Positions 1 to 8,711 of a DNA stretch of 64,000 nt are shown one piece after another. The translations under genes were made by a program, and so were the position numbers. The stretch is from Streptomyces sp. SCSIO 30461 (GTDB taxonomy: Bacteria > Actinomycetota > Actinomycetes > Streptomycetales > Streptomycetaceae). The notes beneath the pieces were generated by a model. It had not been told where the DNA came from. It searched no databases and saw only the letters and a list, made by a program, of their open reading frames with translations. Each line of letters opens with the position of its first letter. Position 1 is the first letter of the stretch. Where the stretch lies: positions 4,890,001 to 4,954,000 of the forward strand of contig NZ_CP146101.1 of the NCBI RefSeq assembly GCF_037023745.1. The letters run 5' to 3'.

Positions 1-1587
1 GGTTTCGTACGGAGCGCGGTGGTCGTCGCAGCACTGGGGACGGCCCTGCTCGCAGACGCCTACAACGTCGCCAACACCGTGCCGAACATCGTCTACATCC
101 TGCTCATGGGCGGGGCCCTCAACTCGGTCTTCGTACCCGAGCTGGTGCGTGCCGCGAAGGAACACGAGGACGGCGGGGTCGCGTACACCGACCGGCTCAT
201 CACCCTCTGCCTGGTCGCGCTCACCGCGATCACCACGGTGGCCGTGCTCGCGTCGCCCTGGATCGTCACGGCGTACACGGACTACAGCGGCGCCCAGCGC
301 GATCTCACGGTGGCCCTGGCCCGCTACTGCCTGCCGCAGATCCTCTTCTACGGCGCCTTCACCGTGCTCGGTCAGGTACTCAACGCCCGGGGCCGGCTCG
401 GCGCGATGATGTGGACGCCGGTCCTCAACAACGTCGTCGTGATCGCCGTCTTCGGGATCTACCTGGTGGTGGCCGCGACGGCGACCGGAGCCGGCGCGGT
501 CACCGAGGGACAGCTGCTCCTGCTCGGGATCGGCAGCACGGCGGGGATCGCGATGCAAGCGCTCGCCCTGCTGCCCGCCCTGCGGTCGGCGGGATTCCGG
601 TGGCGCCCGCGGTTCGACTGGCGCCAGGCGGGACTCGGCCGGCCGGTGCGGGCCGCGGTGTGGACGCTGCTGCTCGTGCTCGTGAACCAGGTCGCGTACT
701 GGGTGGTGACCCGGCTCACGACGACGGCCGGGCTGCGGGCGGACGCAGAGGGCATCGCGGCGGGTGTCGGGTACACGGCGTACAGCAGCGCGTACCAGCT
801 GTGGGTCGTCCCGCAGGGCATCATCACGGTCTCCCTGGTGACGGCCCTGCTGCCGGTCATAAGCCGCGCGGCGGTCGACGGCGACCCCGGCCGGATCGGC
901 GCGGAGCTCACCCGCTGCCTGAAGACCACGGCGGTGGCGATCGTCCCCGCCGGCATTGTCTTCCTGCTCCTCGCACCTCGCCTGACAGGCGTGGCCTACC
1001 AGTACGGACAGGTCACCGAGGCCGACGCGCAGGCGATCGGCTGGGTCCTCGCCGCTTTCGCTCCCGGCCTCGCGGCGTTCTCCGCGCAGTACGTACTCGC
1101 CCGTGGCTTCTACGCACTGGGTGACACCCGTACGCCGTTCTTCCTCACCCTCGTGATCGCCGGTCTCAACACGGGCCTGTCGCTGGCCGCGTACGCACTG
1201 CTGCCGGCGCGCTGGGCCGTGGTCGGGATCGCCGGGGCGTACGCCGTCGCGTGCACGATCGGACTCGCGTGTACGGCAACGGTGCTACGGCGTCGTCTGG
1301 GGCGGGGCTTCGAGGGCACGCTCGGTACGCACGTACGGCTCGCGGTCGCGTGCCTGCCGGGTGCCGGGGCGGCGCTCGCCGTCGACCGGCTGAGCGTCAG
1401 TGTGCTGGGCGGCGGGCCGCTCGTCGACGGCGGTGCGCTGCTGGCGGGTGCGGCGTGCATCGGTCTGTCCGTGCTGCTGCTCGCCCGCCCTCTCGGCGTG
1501 CGCGAGGTGGACGCCCTGCTCGCACCGCTGCGCCGGCGGCTGGGAGTGCTCGGCCGACGCCGAGGGGAACGAGGAGCGGGCGGCTGA
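1..1587 (+). CDS. MurJ/MviN-type lipid II flippase, 5' end cut by the window
   Basis: The reading frame is open from base 1, so the gene begins before the window; about 529 residues are visible. It is a many-span membrane protein of the MOP superfamily with MurJ-like stretches such as NVANTVPNIVYILLMGGALN near the visible start and WVVPQGIITVSLVTALLP in the middle. MurJ flips the lipid II peptidoglycan precursor across the membrane. There is no long cytoplasmic pseudokinase tail as in mycobacterial MviN. Its TGA overlaps the ATG of the sigma factor gene by one base, so the two are probably translated together. The family is clear. Whether this is the main or a second MurJ cannot be told from the window. 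Confidence 0.88.
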   Translation, partial: GFVRSAVVVAALGTALLADAYNVANTVPNIVYILLMGGALNSVFVPELVRAAKEHEDGGVAYTDRLITLCLVALTAITTVAVLASPWIVTAYTDYSGAQRDLTVALARYCLPQILFYGAFTVLGQVLNARGRLGAMMWTPVLNNVVVIAVFGIYLVVAATATGAGAVTEGQLLLLGIGSTAGIAMQALALLPALRSAGFRWRPRFDWRQAGLGRPVRAAVWTLLLVLVNQVAYWVVTRLTTTAGLRADAEGIAAGVGYTAYSSAYQLWVVPQGIITVSLVTALLPVISRAAVDGDPGRIGAELTRCLKTTAVAIVPAGIVFLLLAPRLTGVAYQYGQVTEADAQAIGWVLAAFAPGLAAFSAQYVLARGFYALGDTRTPFFLTLVIAGLNTGLSLAAYALLPARWAVVGIAGAYAVACTIGLACTATVLRRRLGRGFEGTLGTHVRLAVACLPGAGAALAVDRLSVSVLGGGPLVDGGALLAGAACIGLSVLLLARPLGVREVDALLAPLRRRLGVLGRRRGERGAGG

Positions 1588-2162
1588 TGAGCGCTCCCTT
1601 GCACGACTCCACCGAGCGGGACTTCGAGAGGTTCTACGCGGACAGCGTGCGGCGCATGGTCGTGGTCGTGTACGCGGTCACCGGTGACATCGCCGAGGCG
1701 GAGGACGCCGTGCAGGAGGCATACGCGCGAGCCTGGCCGCGCTGGAAAGAGCTGGCCGAGCAAGGAGATCCCACCCCCTGGGTGCGGACGGTCGCCCTGC
1801 GGCTGGCGGTGAGTTCGTGGCGACGGGCCCGCAACCGCGTGAAGGCTCACTTCCGACACGGCCCGCCCGCGGACGTTCCCGGTCTCGACCCGGACCACGT
1901 GGCCCTGGTCGCGGCGCTCCGGCGCCTCTCCCCCGAGCAGCGACGCGCGGTCGTCCTTCATCATCTCGTCGACCTGCCCGTGGACGAGGTGGCCCGGCAG
2001 ACCGATTCGACCAGCACGGCGGTACGCTCGCGCCTCATGCGCGCCCGGCGCATCCTGAACAGCCATCTTTCCGACACCGCCCTGCCTGCACCTCCAGCGC
2101 GGGTCCGCCCGCGGGCGGTCGCACCGTACCGGCCTCGACAGGAGGCGTATCCCCATGAATGA
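1587..2162 (+). CDS. ECF-type (SigE-like) RNA polymerase sigma factor
   Basis: The 191-residue protein has sigma region 2 at about residues 11-80 (DFERFYADSVRRMVVVVYA, then a DAVQEAYARAW helix) and region 4 at about 104-160 (LSPEQRRAVVLHHL followed by the helix-turn-helix VDEVARQTDSTSTAVRSRL). This is the domain order of small group 4 sigma factors. The ATG overlaps the flippase stop codon, and the 3' end overlaps the next gene by 8 bases, so the three genes form a tight unit. The following membrane protein is in the position usually held by an anti-sigma factor. The target promoters cannot be inferred here. Confidence 0.88.
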   Translation: MSAPLHDSTERDFERFYADSVRRMVVVVYAVTGDIAEAEDAVQEAYARAWPRWKELAEQGDPTPWVRTVALRLAVSSWRRARNRVKAHFRHGPPADVPGLDPDHVALVAALRRLSPEQRRAVVLHHLVDLPVDEVARQTDSTSTAVRSRLMRARRILNSHLSDTALPAPPARVRPRAVAPYRPRQEAYPHE

Positions 2163-2979
2163 CGGCAGGTCCATACCTCTCGCCAGTGAACTGGATTCGC
2201 GGCTCCAAGAGTTCGCGACCGAGGTCGATCCCCTGGTCGCCCCCGCCGGCGGAGTCGTGGACGTGCGCCTCCGCGCGGTCCGGCGCCGTGCCCGCCGTCG
2301 CGCGGGAGTGGGGACCGTCGCCGTCGCCGTGGCGCTCACGGCCGGCTGGTGGATCCTCCCCGACCCCACGGACGCACGCGTCTCGGCGCAATCAGGGCTG
2401 GCAGACGGCCAGCTGGTCGCAGCGGCCTCCATCCTGCCTTCCTCCGGCGCGGATCGCGGGCTGGCACCCAGAGCCCTGCTCTCCCCAGCGGCCCTGCCGT
2501 GGAACGCGACGTACCGGTGGCGGGCGGTCATGACCGGGGACGGGTCGACCGCGACCCTGCCGAGCCAGGGCACCCACCCGTGCACCCTCGTCTGGTTCTC
2601 CGGATCGAGCGCGAGGGACCAGATCGTCCGCACGTACAGCGGCCAGGGTCGCGCCACGGCTCAGCACCGGATCGTCGGCTTCCCCACCGAAGACGCGGCA
2701 CGGCGGAGCGTCGGCGAGGCGGCCAAGGCACTGGCGCGGTGCGGATGGCACGGATCCCGGACTTCCGGGGACGGCCACGGCCCGGACTCGCCGGTCGTGT
2801 ACGACTACGCCCTGAGCGGCGGCTCGGGAACGCCGCTACGCGTCACGCTCGTCCAGTCGGACCACCGCGTCGCCGTGCTGGCACTGGGCGCGGCGCACAG
2901 TGCCGACCCGACACACACCGATCCACGCACCGAGCGCTGCCTGGGGGCGAGGCAGAACTCGCCACGGGCACATTGTTGA
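2155..2979 (+). CDS. single-span membrane protein downstream of the sigma factor gene
   Basis: The 274-residue protein has a short cytoplasmic head with an Arg-rich run (RRRARRRA), one transmembrane helix at about residues 51-68, and an extracytoplasmic domain of about 200 residues containing three Cys. No anti-sigma zinc motif (HxxxCxxC) is seen. Its ATG lies 8 bases before the end of the sigma gene and has an upstream GGAGG. By position it could be an anti-sigma or sensor partner of the sigma factor, but that is inference; the extracytoplasmic domain is not recognised. Confidence 0.72.
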   Translation: MNDGRSIPLASELDSRLQEFATEVDPLVAPAGGVVDVRLRAVRRRARRRAGVGTVAVAVALTAGWWILPDPTDARVSAQSGLADGQLVAAASILPSSGADRGLAPRALLSPAALPWNATYRWRAVMTGDGSTATLPSQGTHPCTLVWFSGSSARDQIVRTYSGQGRATAQHRIVGFPTEDAARRSVGEAAKALARCGWHGSRTSGDGHGPDSPVVYDYALSGGSGTPLRVTLVQSDHRVAVLALGAAHSADPTHTDPRTERCLGARQNSPRAHC

Positions 2980-2991
2980 GGCGTAAATTTA

Positions 2992-3007
2992 TTTCTTAGT
3001 TTCTTAG
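2992..3007. repeat. tandem direct repeat TTTCTTAG x2
   Basis: Two perfect back-to-back copies of the 8-mer TTTCTTAG sit in an unusually AT-rich stretch (GTAAATTTATTTCTTAG...) between the membrane protein gene and the first DUF6153-like gene. The TTAG core recurs in the dyads at 14061 and 18906. It may be a regulator site marking the left edge of the metal region, but no dyad is complete here. Confidence 0.4.
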
Positions 3008-3091
3008 TAAAGACCCTGACCGGCCCCTCCAAATCGGACAATCAACCGAGGTCCTCAACGACTTATTCACGCCATGTTTCGGATGGAATTC

Positions 3092-3119
3092 CGAACCACC
3101 CGGAAGGGATGGTTAAGAT
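3092..3119 (+). promoter_or_regulatory. promoter with imperfect dyad before the first DUF6153-like gene
   Basis: An imperfect inverted repeat (AACCACCC-GGAA-GGGATGGTT) is followed at once by a -10 box TAAGAT at 3114-3119. Exactly six bases separate the box from the GTG at 3126, so transcription should start on the start codon (leaderless mRNA). A near copy of the dyad occurs at 46968-46988. Confidence 0.5.
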
Positions 3120-3125
3120 AACGGC

Positions 3126-3521
3126 GTGATTACAGCCCGGTCGCGCTCGCGTGCGCCGCAATCCCGCCGTTCGGCGGGTCTGCGGCGTCTACTCGGCCTG
3201 GCCGCACTCCTGTTCGGCCTCCTGGCCGGGCACGGAGTGAACGTGGACGAGGCCGCGGTTGCCGCGTCGCCCGCCATGACCAGCCTTTCCCACAGCATTG
3301 AGATCGAGGGAAGCTCCGGCGACCACGGTCCGGTACACCCGGCACATGAATGCTCGCCAAGGCCGCCAGAGGGAACACCGGCACCCAATACGCCGTGTTC
3401 CGCGCGACAGGCCGATGCGCCCTGCTCTGCCGGGCCCTGTCCCCGAACCAATGCCGACATGGCCGCGGCGACCACTGCGCCGACGGCCGCGCCCAGAGCC
3501 TCGACAGTCCTTCAGGTGTAG
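3126..3521 (+). CDS. DUF6153-like small exported protein (copy 1)
   Basis: The 131-residue protein has a basic N-terminus, one hydrophobic helix (LLGLAALLFGLLAGHGV) and a soluble part with His and Cys residues (paired HxxH and Cys-Pro spots), ending in a hydrophobic tail TVLQV. Two similar proteins in this window (12829-13245 and the minus-strand gene 8712-9116) share the helix, the LFGL/LLGL...HG/HA signature and a hydrophobic C-terminal tail ending in LRI. I recognise the group as the streptomycete DUF6153 family, whose function is not established. The metal-gene setting and the His/Cys residues suggest metal binding outside the membrane. The GTG start is supported by the -10 box spaced for leaderless transcription. 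Confidence 0.65.
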   Translation: MITARSRSRAPQSRRSAGLRRLLGLAALLFGLLAGHGVNVDEAAVAASPAMTSLSHSIEIEGSSGDHGPVHPAHECSPRPPEGTPAPNTPCSARQADAPCSAGPCPRTNADMAAATTAPTAAPRASTVLQV

Positions 3522-3670
3522 AACGCCCCGCGTCTCGCTCCCTGCGGCCACGCGCACTCGCGCCCGGGAGTAGACAAAGGACGCGCATCACCCCCACACC
3601 CCTGATTTGCCGCGGATACCGCTCCGTCCTGCCTTCATGGGACCCAGAGGTACTGCCGCCCGGAGGAACT

Positions 3671-4081
3671 GTGCCACGCCGCCCCCGCAACCCCTTACTC
3701 GCCGCTGTCGTCGGCGCACTCCTGTTGTCGGCAGCCCTCTGCTTCACGCCCCTCGGCGACGCCGTACACCACCAGGTCGGCAGAGCCGCCGTCACGGCCG
3801 TCACAGCCGGTCTCGAACTCGACGTCGACCTCGGCCACAACGACCACCGAGGCCCACAGCATCAGCACCACGACCACCAGGCCGGCTGCTCTTCACCGGG
3901 CCTCGCGCCTCAGCTCCTCTTCACGGCACGGCACGCGCCTGACACCAGCGCACTCGCCACCTCCTTCGGCGACTACCCGCACGCCCTCGGACCTCAGCCA
4001 CAGCCGACGGCCGACGGTGCGGCACCCATAGCCAGTTCCGGTCGGTCGACGCAGATCCGCGTCTGCCGGTGGCGCATCTAG
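3671..4081 (+). CDS. LpqS-like His-rich exported protein
   Basis: The 136-residue protein starts at a GTG with GGAGG seven bases upstream. It has one N-terminal hydrophobic helix (LLAAVVGALLLSAALCF), then a His-rich segment (DVDLGHNDHRGPQHQHHDHQ) and a short C-terminal tail with Cys (RVCRWRI). The layout (signal helix, LD..GHxxH segment, Cys-bearing C-terminus) and the position directly before cysK2 and an MFS gene match mycobacterial LpqS (Rv0847), a copper-induced RicR-regulon protein. Sequence identity is too low for me to be sure from reading alone. A periplasmic or surface copper-binding role is inferred. Confidence 0.6.
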   Translation: MPRRPRNPLLAAVVGALLLSAALCFTPLGDAVHHQVGRAAVTAVTAGLELDVDLGHNDHRGPQHQHHDHQAGCSSPGLAPQLLFTARHAPDTSALATSFGDYPHALGPQPQPTADGAAPIASSGRSTQIRVCRWRI

Positions 4082-4162
4082 ACCGTTCGACTCCCGGCCG
4101 CGCACGACGCGGACGGCCCTCGAACGAGTACCCGATACGCACACCGAAATGAGAGCGGAATC

Positions 4163-5314
4163 ATGCATTCCTCGACCACCGACGTCACACCCCCCACCCG
4201 CTCCGCCCTGTCCGGGCTGGTAGGCAACACTCCTCTCCTCCGCGTCTCGGAGCCGCTCGCCCCGGCGGGCCGCGGTTTCTGGGCGAAGCTGGAGGGCTTC
4301 AACCCCGGCGGCATCAAGGACCGCCCGGGTCTCCACATGGTCGAGCGGGCCCGCGCCCGGGGCGACCTGCGCCCCGGCGCACGGATCATCGAGTCCACCA
4401 GCGGCACGCTCGGACTCGGCCTCGCCCTCGCCGGCATGGTCTACGGACACCCCGTCACCCTGGTCACCGACCCGGGCCTGGAGATGTCCATGACCCGGCT
4501 GCTCACCGCGTACGGAGCCCAGGTCAACGTGGTCTCCGAGCCGCACCCCACCGGCGGCTGGCAGCAGGCCCGCCGCGACCGCGTCGCCCAGCTCCTCGAA
4601 CAGCACCCCGGGTCCTGGTGCCCGGACCAGTACAACAACCCCGACAACACCACCGCGTACACCCCGCTCGCCCTCGAACTCGCCGCCGAACTGGGACACA
4701 TCGACGTCCTGGTGTGCAGCGTGGGCACCGGCGGGCACTCGGCCGGCGTCTCCCGCGTCCTGCGCCAGCTCTACCCGGACCTGACCCTGGTCGGGGTCGA
4801 CACCATCGGCTCCACGATCTTCGGCCAGCCGGCCCGGCCGCGGCTGATGCGCGGCCTCGGGTCCAGCATCTACCCGCGCAACGTCGCGTACGACCGGTTC
4901 GACGAGGTGCACTGGGTGGCGCCGAGCGAGGCGGTGCGGACCTGCCGGCAGCTCGCCACCTCGCACTACGCCACGGGCGGTTGGAGCGTCGGCGCCGTCG
5001 CTCTCGTCTCCGGCTGGCTCGCCCGTTCGCTCCCGAAGGAGACGAGGATCGCGGCGGTCTTCCCCGACGGGCCGCAGCGCTACCTCGGCACGGTGTACGA
5101 CGACGACTACTGCGCCGCCCACGGACTCCTCGACAACCCGCCCGCGCCCGAGCCGGAGGTCATCGGCCGCCTGGACGAGAAGGAGGTCACTCGCTGGACC
5201 CGGTGCGCCACCGTCGTCGACCCGCTCACACTCGCCGATGAGGGCTCGGCCGGAGCCGAGGACGGCCACGCCGACGACGCCGGCCTCGCGGACGCCGCGG
5301 AGGAGCGGGTCTGA
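4163..5314 (+). CDS. CysK2-like PLP-dependent cysteine synthase family enzyme
   Basis: The 383-residue enzyme has the fold-type II PLP signature: [10 protein letters not shown] at about residues 19-28, the Schiff-base lysine K52 in [26 protein letters not shown] for the substrate loop, and the glycine-rich phosphate-binding loop [10 protein letters not shown]. The C-terminus is longer than in CysK. In M. tuberculosis the homologous gene next to lpqS (cysK2, Rv0848) encodes an S-sulfocysteine synthase using O-phosphoserine and thiosulfate. The same reaction is a reasonable inference here but is not proven. The MFS gene starts inside its stop codon (TGATG), so the two are co-translated. A low-molecular-weight thiol product could buffer copper or be exported by the transporter. 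Confidence 0.8.
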   Translation: MHSSTTDVTPPTRSALSGLVGNTPLLRVSEPLAPAGRGFWAKLEGFNPGGIKDRPGLHMVERARARGDLRPGARIIESTSGTLGLGLALAGMVYGHPVTLVTDPGLEMSMTRLLTAYGAQVNVVSEPHPTGGWQQARRDRVAQLLEQHPGSWCPDQYNNPDNTTAYTPLALELAAELGHIDVLVCSVGTGGHSAGVSRVLRQLYPDLTLVGVDTIGSTIFGQPARPRLMRGLGSSIYPRNVAYDRFDEVHWVAPSEAVRTCRQLATSHYATGGWSVGAVALVSGWLARSLPKETRIAAVFPDGPQRYLGTVYDDDYCAAHGLLDNPPAPEPEVIGRLDEKEVTRWTRCATVVDPLTLADEGSAGAEDGHADDAGLADAAEERV

Positions 5315-6609
5315 TGAAGGGCACCTTCTCCCAGTTCCGCTCGTACGAACTCAGCGTGCGGCTGTTGATGGTGAACCAGTTCACCATCAACCTCGGCTTC
5401 TACATGCTGATGCCCTACCTCGCCGCCCACCTCGCCGGGCCCCTGGGCCTCGCCGGCTGGCTGGTCGGCCTCATCCTCGGCGTACGCAACTTCAGCCAGC
5501 AGGGCATGTTCCTGGTCGGCGGCACCCTCGCCGACCGGCTCGGCTACAAGCCGATGATCATCGCCGGTCTCGTCCTGCGCACGGCCGGCTTCGCGACCCT
5601 GGGCCTGGTGGACTCCGTGCCCGCGCTGATCGCCGCCTCCGCGGCGACGGGCCTGGCCGGCGCGCTGTTCAACCCGGCCACCCGCGCCTACCTCGCCGCC
5701 GACGCCGGTGAGCGCAGGGTGGAGGCGTTCGCTCTCTTCAACGTCTTCTACCAGGCGGGCATCCTGCTCGGGCCGCTCGTGGGCATGGTGCTGACCGGGG
5801 TCGACTTCCGCGTCACGTGCCTCGTCGCCGCCGGCACCTTCGCCGTGCTGAGCGTGGTGCAGATCCGCGCCCTCCCTGCCCGCCGGGCCAAGGTGACGAA
5901 GGAGAAGGAGGGGGCGAGTGTGCTCGCCGAGTGGCGCGGCATTCTCGCCAACCGCCCGTTCCTGCTCTTCTCCGTGGCCATGATCGGCTCGTACGTCATG
6001 TCCTTCCAGGTCTACCTGGCCCTTCCCCTGGAGGTGCGACGGATCGGCGGCGAAGGCACCTTCGGCACGGCGGCCGTCGCCGTCCTGTTCGCGGTGTCCG
6101 GGCTGAGCACCATCCTCTTCCAGACCAAGGTGACCGCCTGGTGCAAGGCCCGCATGGAGCCGGGGCGCGCCCTCACCTGGGGTCTGCTCACCATGGGCGT
6201 GGCGTTCGTGCCCCTGCTCGTCGCCACGGCGGTGCCCGTGCCGGGCGAAGGCATCGGCCTGTGGCTCCTCGCCTCCGTGCCGCCGACGCTCGCGGCGCTG
6301 CTCCTGGCGATCGGCACGATGATCGCGTACCCCTTCGAGATGGACACCATCGTCCGTCTCTCCGGAGACCGCCTCGTCGCCACGCACTACGGCCTTTACA
6401 ACACCATCTGCGGGGTCGGCATCACCCTCGGCAACCTGCTGACCGGAGCCGCGCTCGACGCCGCCCGGAAGGCCGGCCTTTCCGCACTGCCCTGGCTGGC
6501 GCTGACCGTGCTGGGCCTGGCGTGCACCGCCGCCCTGTACGGCCTGCACCGCACCGGCCGCCTCGCCGAGCCACCGACCAAGACCCGGCCGGAACCCGTG
6601 GCCGTCTGA
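5314..6609 (+). CDS. MFS transporter (partner of the CysK2-like enzyme)
   Basis: The 431-residue protein has about 12 hydrophobic spans and the MFS loop signature after span 2 (GGTLADRLGYKPMII). Its ATG overlaps the stop codon of the CysK2-like gene. The pair corresponds in order to Rv0848-Rv0849 of M. tuberculosis. The substrate is unknown; export of the CysK2 product or a related small molecule is one possibility. A strong hairpin terminator follows 15 bases after the stop codon, closing the lpqS-like/cysK2/MFS unit. Confidence 0.85.
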   Translation: MKGTFSQFRSYELSVRLLMVNQFTINLGFYMLMPYLAAHLAGPLGLAGWLVGLILGVRNFSQQGMFLVGGTLADRLGYKPMIIAGLVLRTAGFATLGLVDSVPALIAASAATGLAGALFNPATRAYLAADAGERRVEAFALFNVFYQAGILLGPLVGMVLTGVDFRVTCLVAAGTFAVLSVVQIRALPARRAKVTKEKEGASVLAEWRGILANRPFLLFSVAMIGSYVMSFQVYLALPLEVRRIGGEGTFGTAAVAVLFAVSGLSTILFQTKVTAWCKARMEPGRALTWGLLTMGVAFVPLLVATAVPVPGEGIGLWLLASVPPTLAALLLAIGTMIAYPFEMDTIVRLSGDRLVATHYGLYNTICGVGITLGNLLTGAALDAARKAGLSALPWLALTVLGLACTAALYGLHRTGRLAEPPTKTRPEPVAV

Positions 6610-6624
6610 CCTGACACCAACGGC

Positions 6625-6657
6625 AGGGGGCGGGCGCCCACGAAGCGCCCGCCCCCT
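6625..6657 (+). terminator. hairpin terminator after the MFS gene
   Basis: A perfect 13-bp GC-rich stem (AGGGGGCGGGCGC pairing with GCGCCCGCCCCCT) encloses a 7-base loop. There is no long U-run, as is usual in this kind of genome. Confidence 0.75.
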
Positions 6658-6688
6658 CTACCGCCATGCCCCCATTCGGGAGTGAACC

Positions 6689-7915
6689 TTGACGACCGTC
6701 CCGTCGCGGAAGGCACGAACCACCGTGCGGCTCCTTCCGTTCCGCGCCGTCCGATACGACCCGGCGCAGGCCGGCCGGCTCTCCGCCGTCCTCAGCGCCC
6801 CGTACGACGACATGAGCCCCGCCCACGCCCGCGCCCAGCGGGCCCGGCCCCACCACATAGCCCGCCTGCTCTACTCCCCCGATCCCCAGGACACCGCCGG
6901 CCAGCTGCAACGCTGGCTGGAGCGCGGAGTCCTGCGCCGCGACCCCGAGCCCTCCCTGTACGTCTACGAGCAACGGCTCGGCCCCCGGATCCTCCAGCGC
7001 GGCCTCATCGGCGAACTCGCCGTCTCCGGTGCCCACGCCGGTCCCGTCATCCCCCACGAGGACGTGCGGGAACACGTCGTGCGGCAGCGCGCCGCCCACA
7101 TGTCCGGCCTGCGAGCCCAGTTGGAGCCGCTGCTGCTCACCCACCGTTCCGTCGAAGGGACCGGCCGCCGACTGGCGGAGTGGGTCGCCGAACACCCACG
7201 CGTCGCCGCCGCCCAACTCGGCGGCGTCACACACTGCCTCTGGCAGTGCACCGACCCCGCCGACCAGGCCCTCCTCACCGCCGGCCTCGGCGGAGACCGG
7301 GCCCCGCTCCTCGCCGACGGCCACCATCGCCTGGCGGCCTGCCGACGAATGAGCCGGTGGCACGACGGCCTGTCCTGGCATCGCAGCCTGGCGCTGCTCA
7401 TCGACTCGACATCAACACCTTTGCGTCTGCAGGCGATCCATCGTGTCCTGCCGGGTCTGGACGCGGAGAAGGCCGCGCGAGCGGCGTCCGGCGTCGCGCG
7501 CGTCCGGCCTCTTCCGTCCGGGCCACGTCTACCCCGGACCGGCGAACTCTTGCTCGTCGGCGAAGGACGCGCCTGGATCGTGACGCAACCGCAGCCGTCC
7601 GCTCTGTCCGAGGCGCTGGCCGGACTGCCGACCGAGTGGCAGGCCCAGCCCGCAGCCGTCACCGACCGACTCCTCATCCAGGGCTGCTGGTCCATACCCG
7701 ACCTGCCCGGCACGGTCGTCCACATGCACGACGCCGATCGGGCTCTCGCCGCCGTGACCTCCCAGGGCACCGGCACCGCCGTACTCCTGCCGGCCCCCAC
7801 CGAGGACGGCGTACGAGGCCTCGCGGAGCAGGGCGTTCTCCTGCCCCGCAAGTCCACCTCGTTCGGCCCGAAACCCGCCGCCGGACTCGTGATGCGCGTT
7901 CTTCCACGCACGTAG
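6689..7915 (+). CDS. DUF1015 family protein
   Basis: The 408-residue protein has the family's typical opening (LLPFRAVRYDPAQAG, then SAPYDDMSP) and the conserved LLADGHHRLAA motif in the middle. The biochemical role of DUF1015 is not established. The start is a TTG with GGGAG six bases upstream; the alternative GTG at 6725 has no such site and would cut into the conserved opening. The gene stands alone between a terminator and a convergent hairpin. It has no obvious link to metals apart from its position. Confidence 0.8.
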   Translation: MTTVPSRKARTTVRLLPFRAVRYDPAQAGRLSAVLSAPYDDMSPAHARAQRARPHHIARLLYSPDPQDTAGQLQRWLERGVLRRDPEPSLYVYEQRLGPRILQRGLIGELAVSGAHAGPVIPHEDVREHVVRQRAAHMSGLRAQLEPLLLTHRSVEGTGRRLAEWVAEHPRVAAAQLGGVTHCLWQCTDPADQALLTAGLGGDRAPLLADGHHRLAACRRMSRWHDGLSWHRSLALLIDSTSTPLRLQAIHRVLPGLDAEKAARAASGVARVRPLPSGPRLPRTGELLLVGEGRAWIVTQPQPSALSEALAGLPTEWQAQPAAVTDRLLIQGCWSIPDLPGTVVHMHDADRALAAVTSQGTGTAVLLPAPTEDGVRGLAEQGVLLPRKSTSFGPKPAAGLVMRVLPRT

Positions 7916-7926
7916 GCACGACTGCA

Positions 7927-7956
7927 GGGCACGGCCGGAACATTCCTGCCGTGCCC
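7927..7956. terminator. hairpin between convergent genes
   Basis: A 9-bp stem (GGGCACGGC pairing with GCCGTGCCC) with a 12-base loop lies in the 64-base gap between the DUF1015 gene and the convergent DUF305 gene. It could stop transcription from both sides. Confidence 0.5.
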
Positions 7957-7979
7957 CGCACGTGCCGACCGGGCTTCGG

Positions 7980-8618
7980 TCAGCTCTTGCCGAGCATCTT
8001 GTTCATCTGCTCGATCTCGGCCGTCTGGGCCTTGATCACGTCATCGGCCATCTTGAGGGCGGGGCCGTACTTGCCCTCCGCCTTCAGCTTCTTGGCCATC
8101 TCGATGGCACCCTCGTGGTGCTTGATCATCATCTCGGCGAACATCTTGTCGAACTCGGCACCCTTGGCCTGCATGAGCTCGTCCATGTCCGCTTTGCTCA
8201 TCGAGCCGGGCATGCCGTTCGACATGTCGTGGCCCATGCCCGTCATGTCGGCCGGGACCTCCTCGCCCCACGAGGTGAGCCAGCCGGACATGGTCTTGAT
8301 CTCGGGGTCCTGGGCGCCCTTGATCTTCGCGGCCAGGTCCTTCGCCTCCGCGGACGAGGCCCTGGTGTCGGCCAGCTCGGCCATCTCCACGGCCTGGCGG
8401 TGATGCTGGATCATCTCCTTCGAGAAGGAGACATCGGCCGCGTTGTGGTCACCGGCCGTCGCGGGCGCGCTGGTGGCGGGAGCCGAGGACCCCGTTCCCA
8501 TGGATCCCATGTCGTGTCCGCCGGCGCTGCCGCCACACGCGGCGAGCACCAGGGCGGCGACGCCGGTGGCGGCGGCGACGAGGACGGTACGGCGGATCAG
8601 CTTGCGGTGCGTGTTCAT
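7980..8618 (-). CDS. DUF305 lipoprotein
   Basis: The 212-residue protein has a lipoprotein signal with lipobox LAAC (Cys28) and a four-helix DUF305 domain bearing the paired motifs MIQHHRQAVEMA and MIKHHEGAIEMA. There are many Met and His residues (MTGMGHDMSNGMPGSMSK). DUF305 proteins are ferritin-like helical proteins often found beside copper resistance genes. The ATG is chosen because AGGAG lies 7 bases upstream and the signal peptide starts there. It lies 93 bases downstream of the DUF6153-like gene on the same strand, so the two probably share a transcript. Lgt and Lnt encoded in this region would be its maturation enzymes. Confidence 0.9.
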   Translation of the reverse strand: MNTHRKLIRRTVLVAAATGVAALVLAACGGSAGGHDMGSMGTGSSAPATSAPATAGDHNAADVSFSKEMIQHHRQAVEMAELADTRASSAEAKDLAAKIKGAQDPEIKTMSGWLTSWGEEVPADMTGMGHDMSNGMPGSMSKADMDELMQAKGAEFDKMFAEMMIKHHEGAIEMAKKLKAEGKYGPALKMADDVIKAQTAEIEQMNKMLGKS

Positions 8619-8711
8619 GCGTGACTCCTGCGTTTGTTCTGGAAGGTATGCCGGTGCGCGCCGCCTCGCCCGGTGGACGGGCCACACGGGGTACGGCGCC
8701 GCGGGCGCTTC

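Noticed and set aside
1110..2657. A 515-codon open frame on the minus strand
   Set aside because: It is antisense to the MurJ-like, sigma factor and membrane protein genes. Its composition is Arg/Pro/Ala-rich noise.
5107..6549. A 480-codon open frame on the minus strand
   Set aside because: It is antisense to the MFS gene; extreme Gly/Gln/His content with no motif is typical of a shadow frame.
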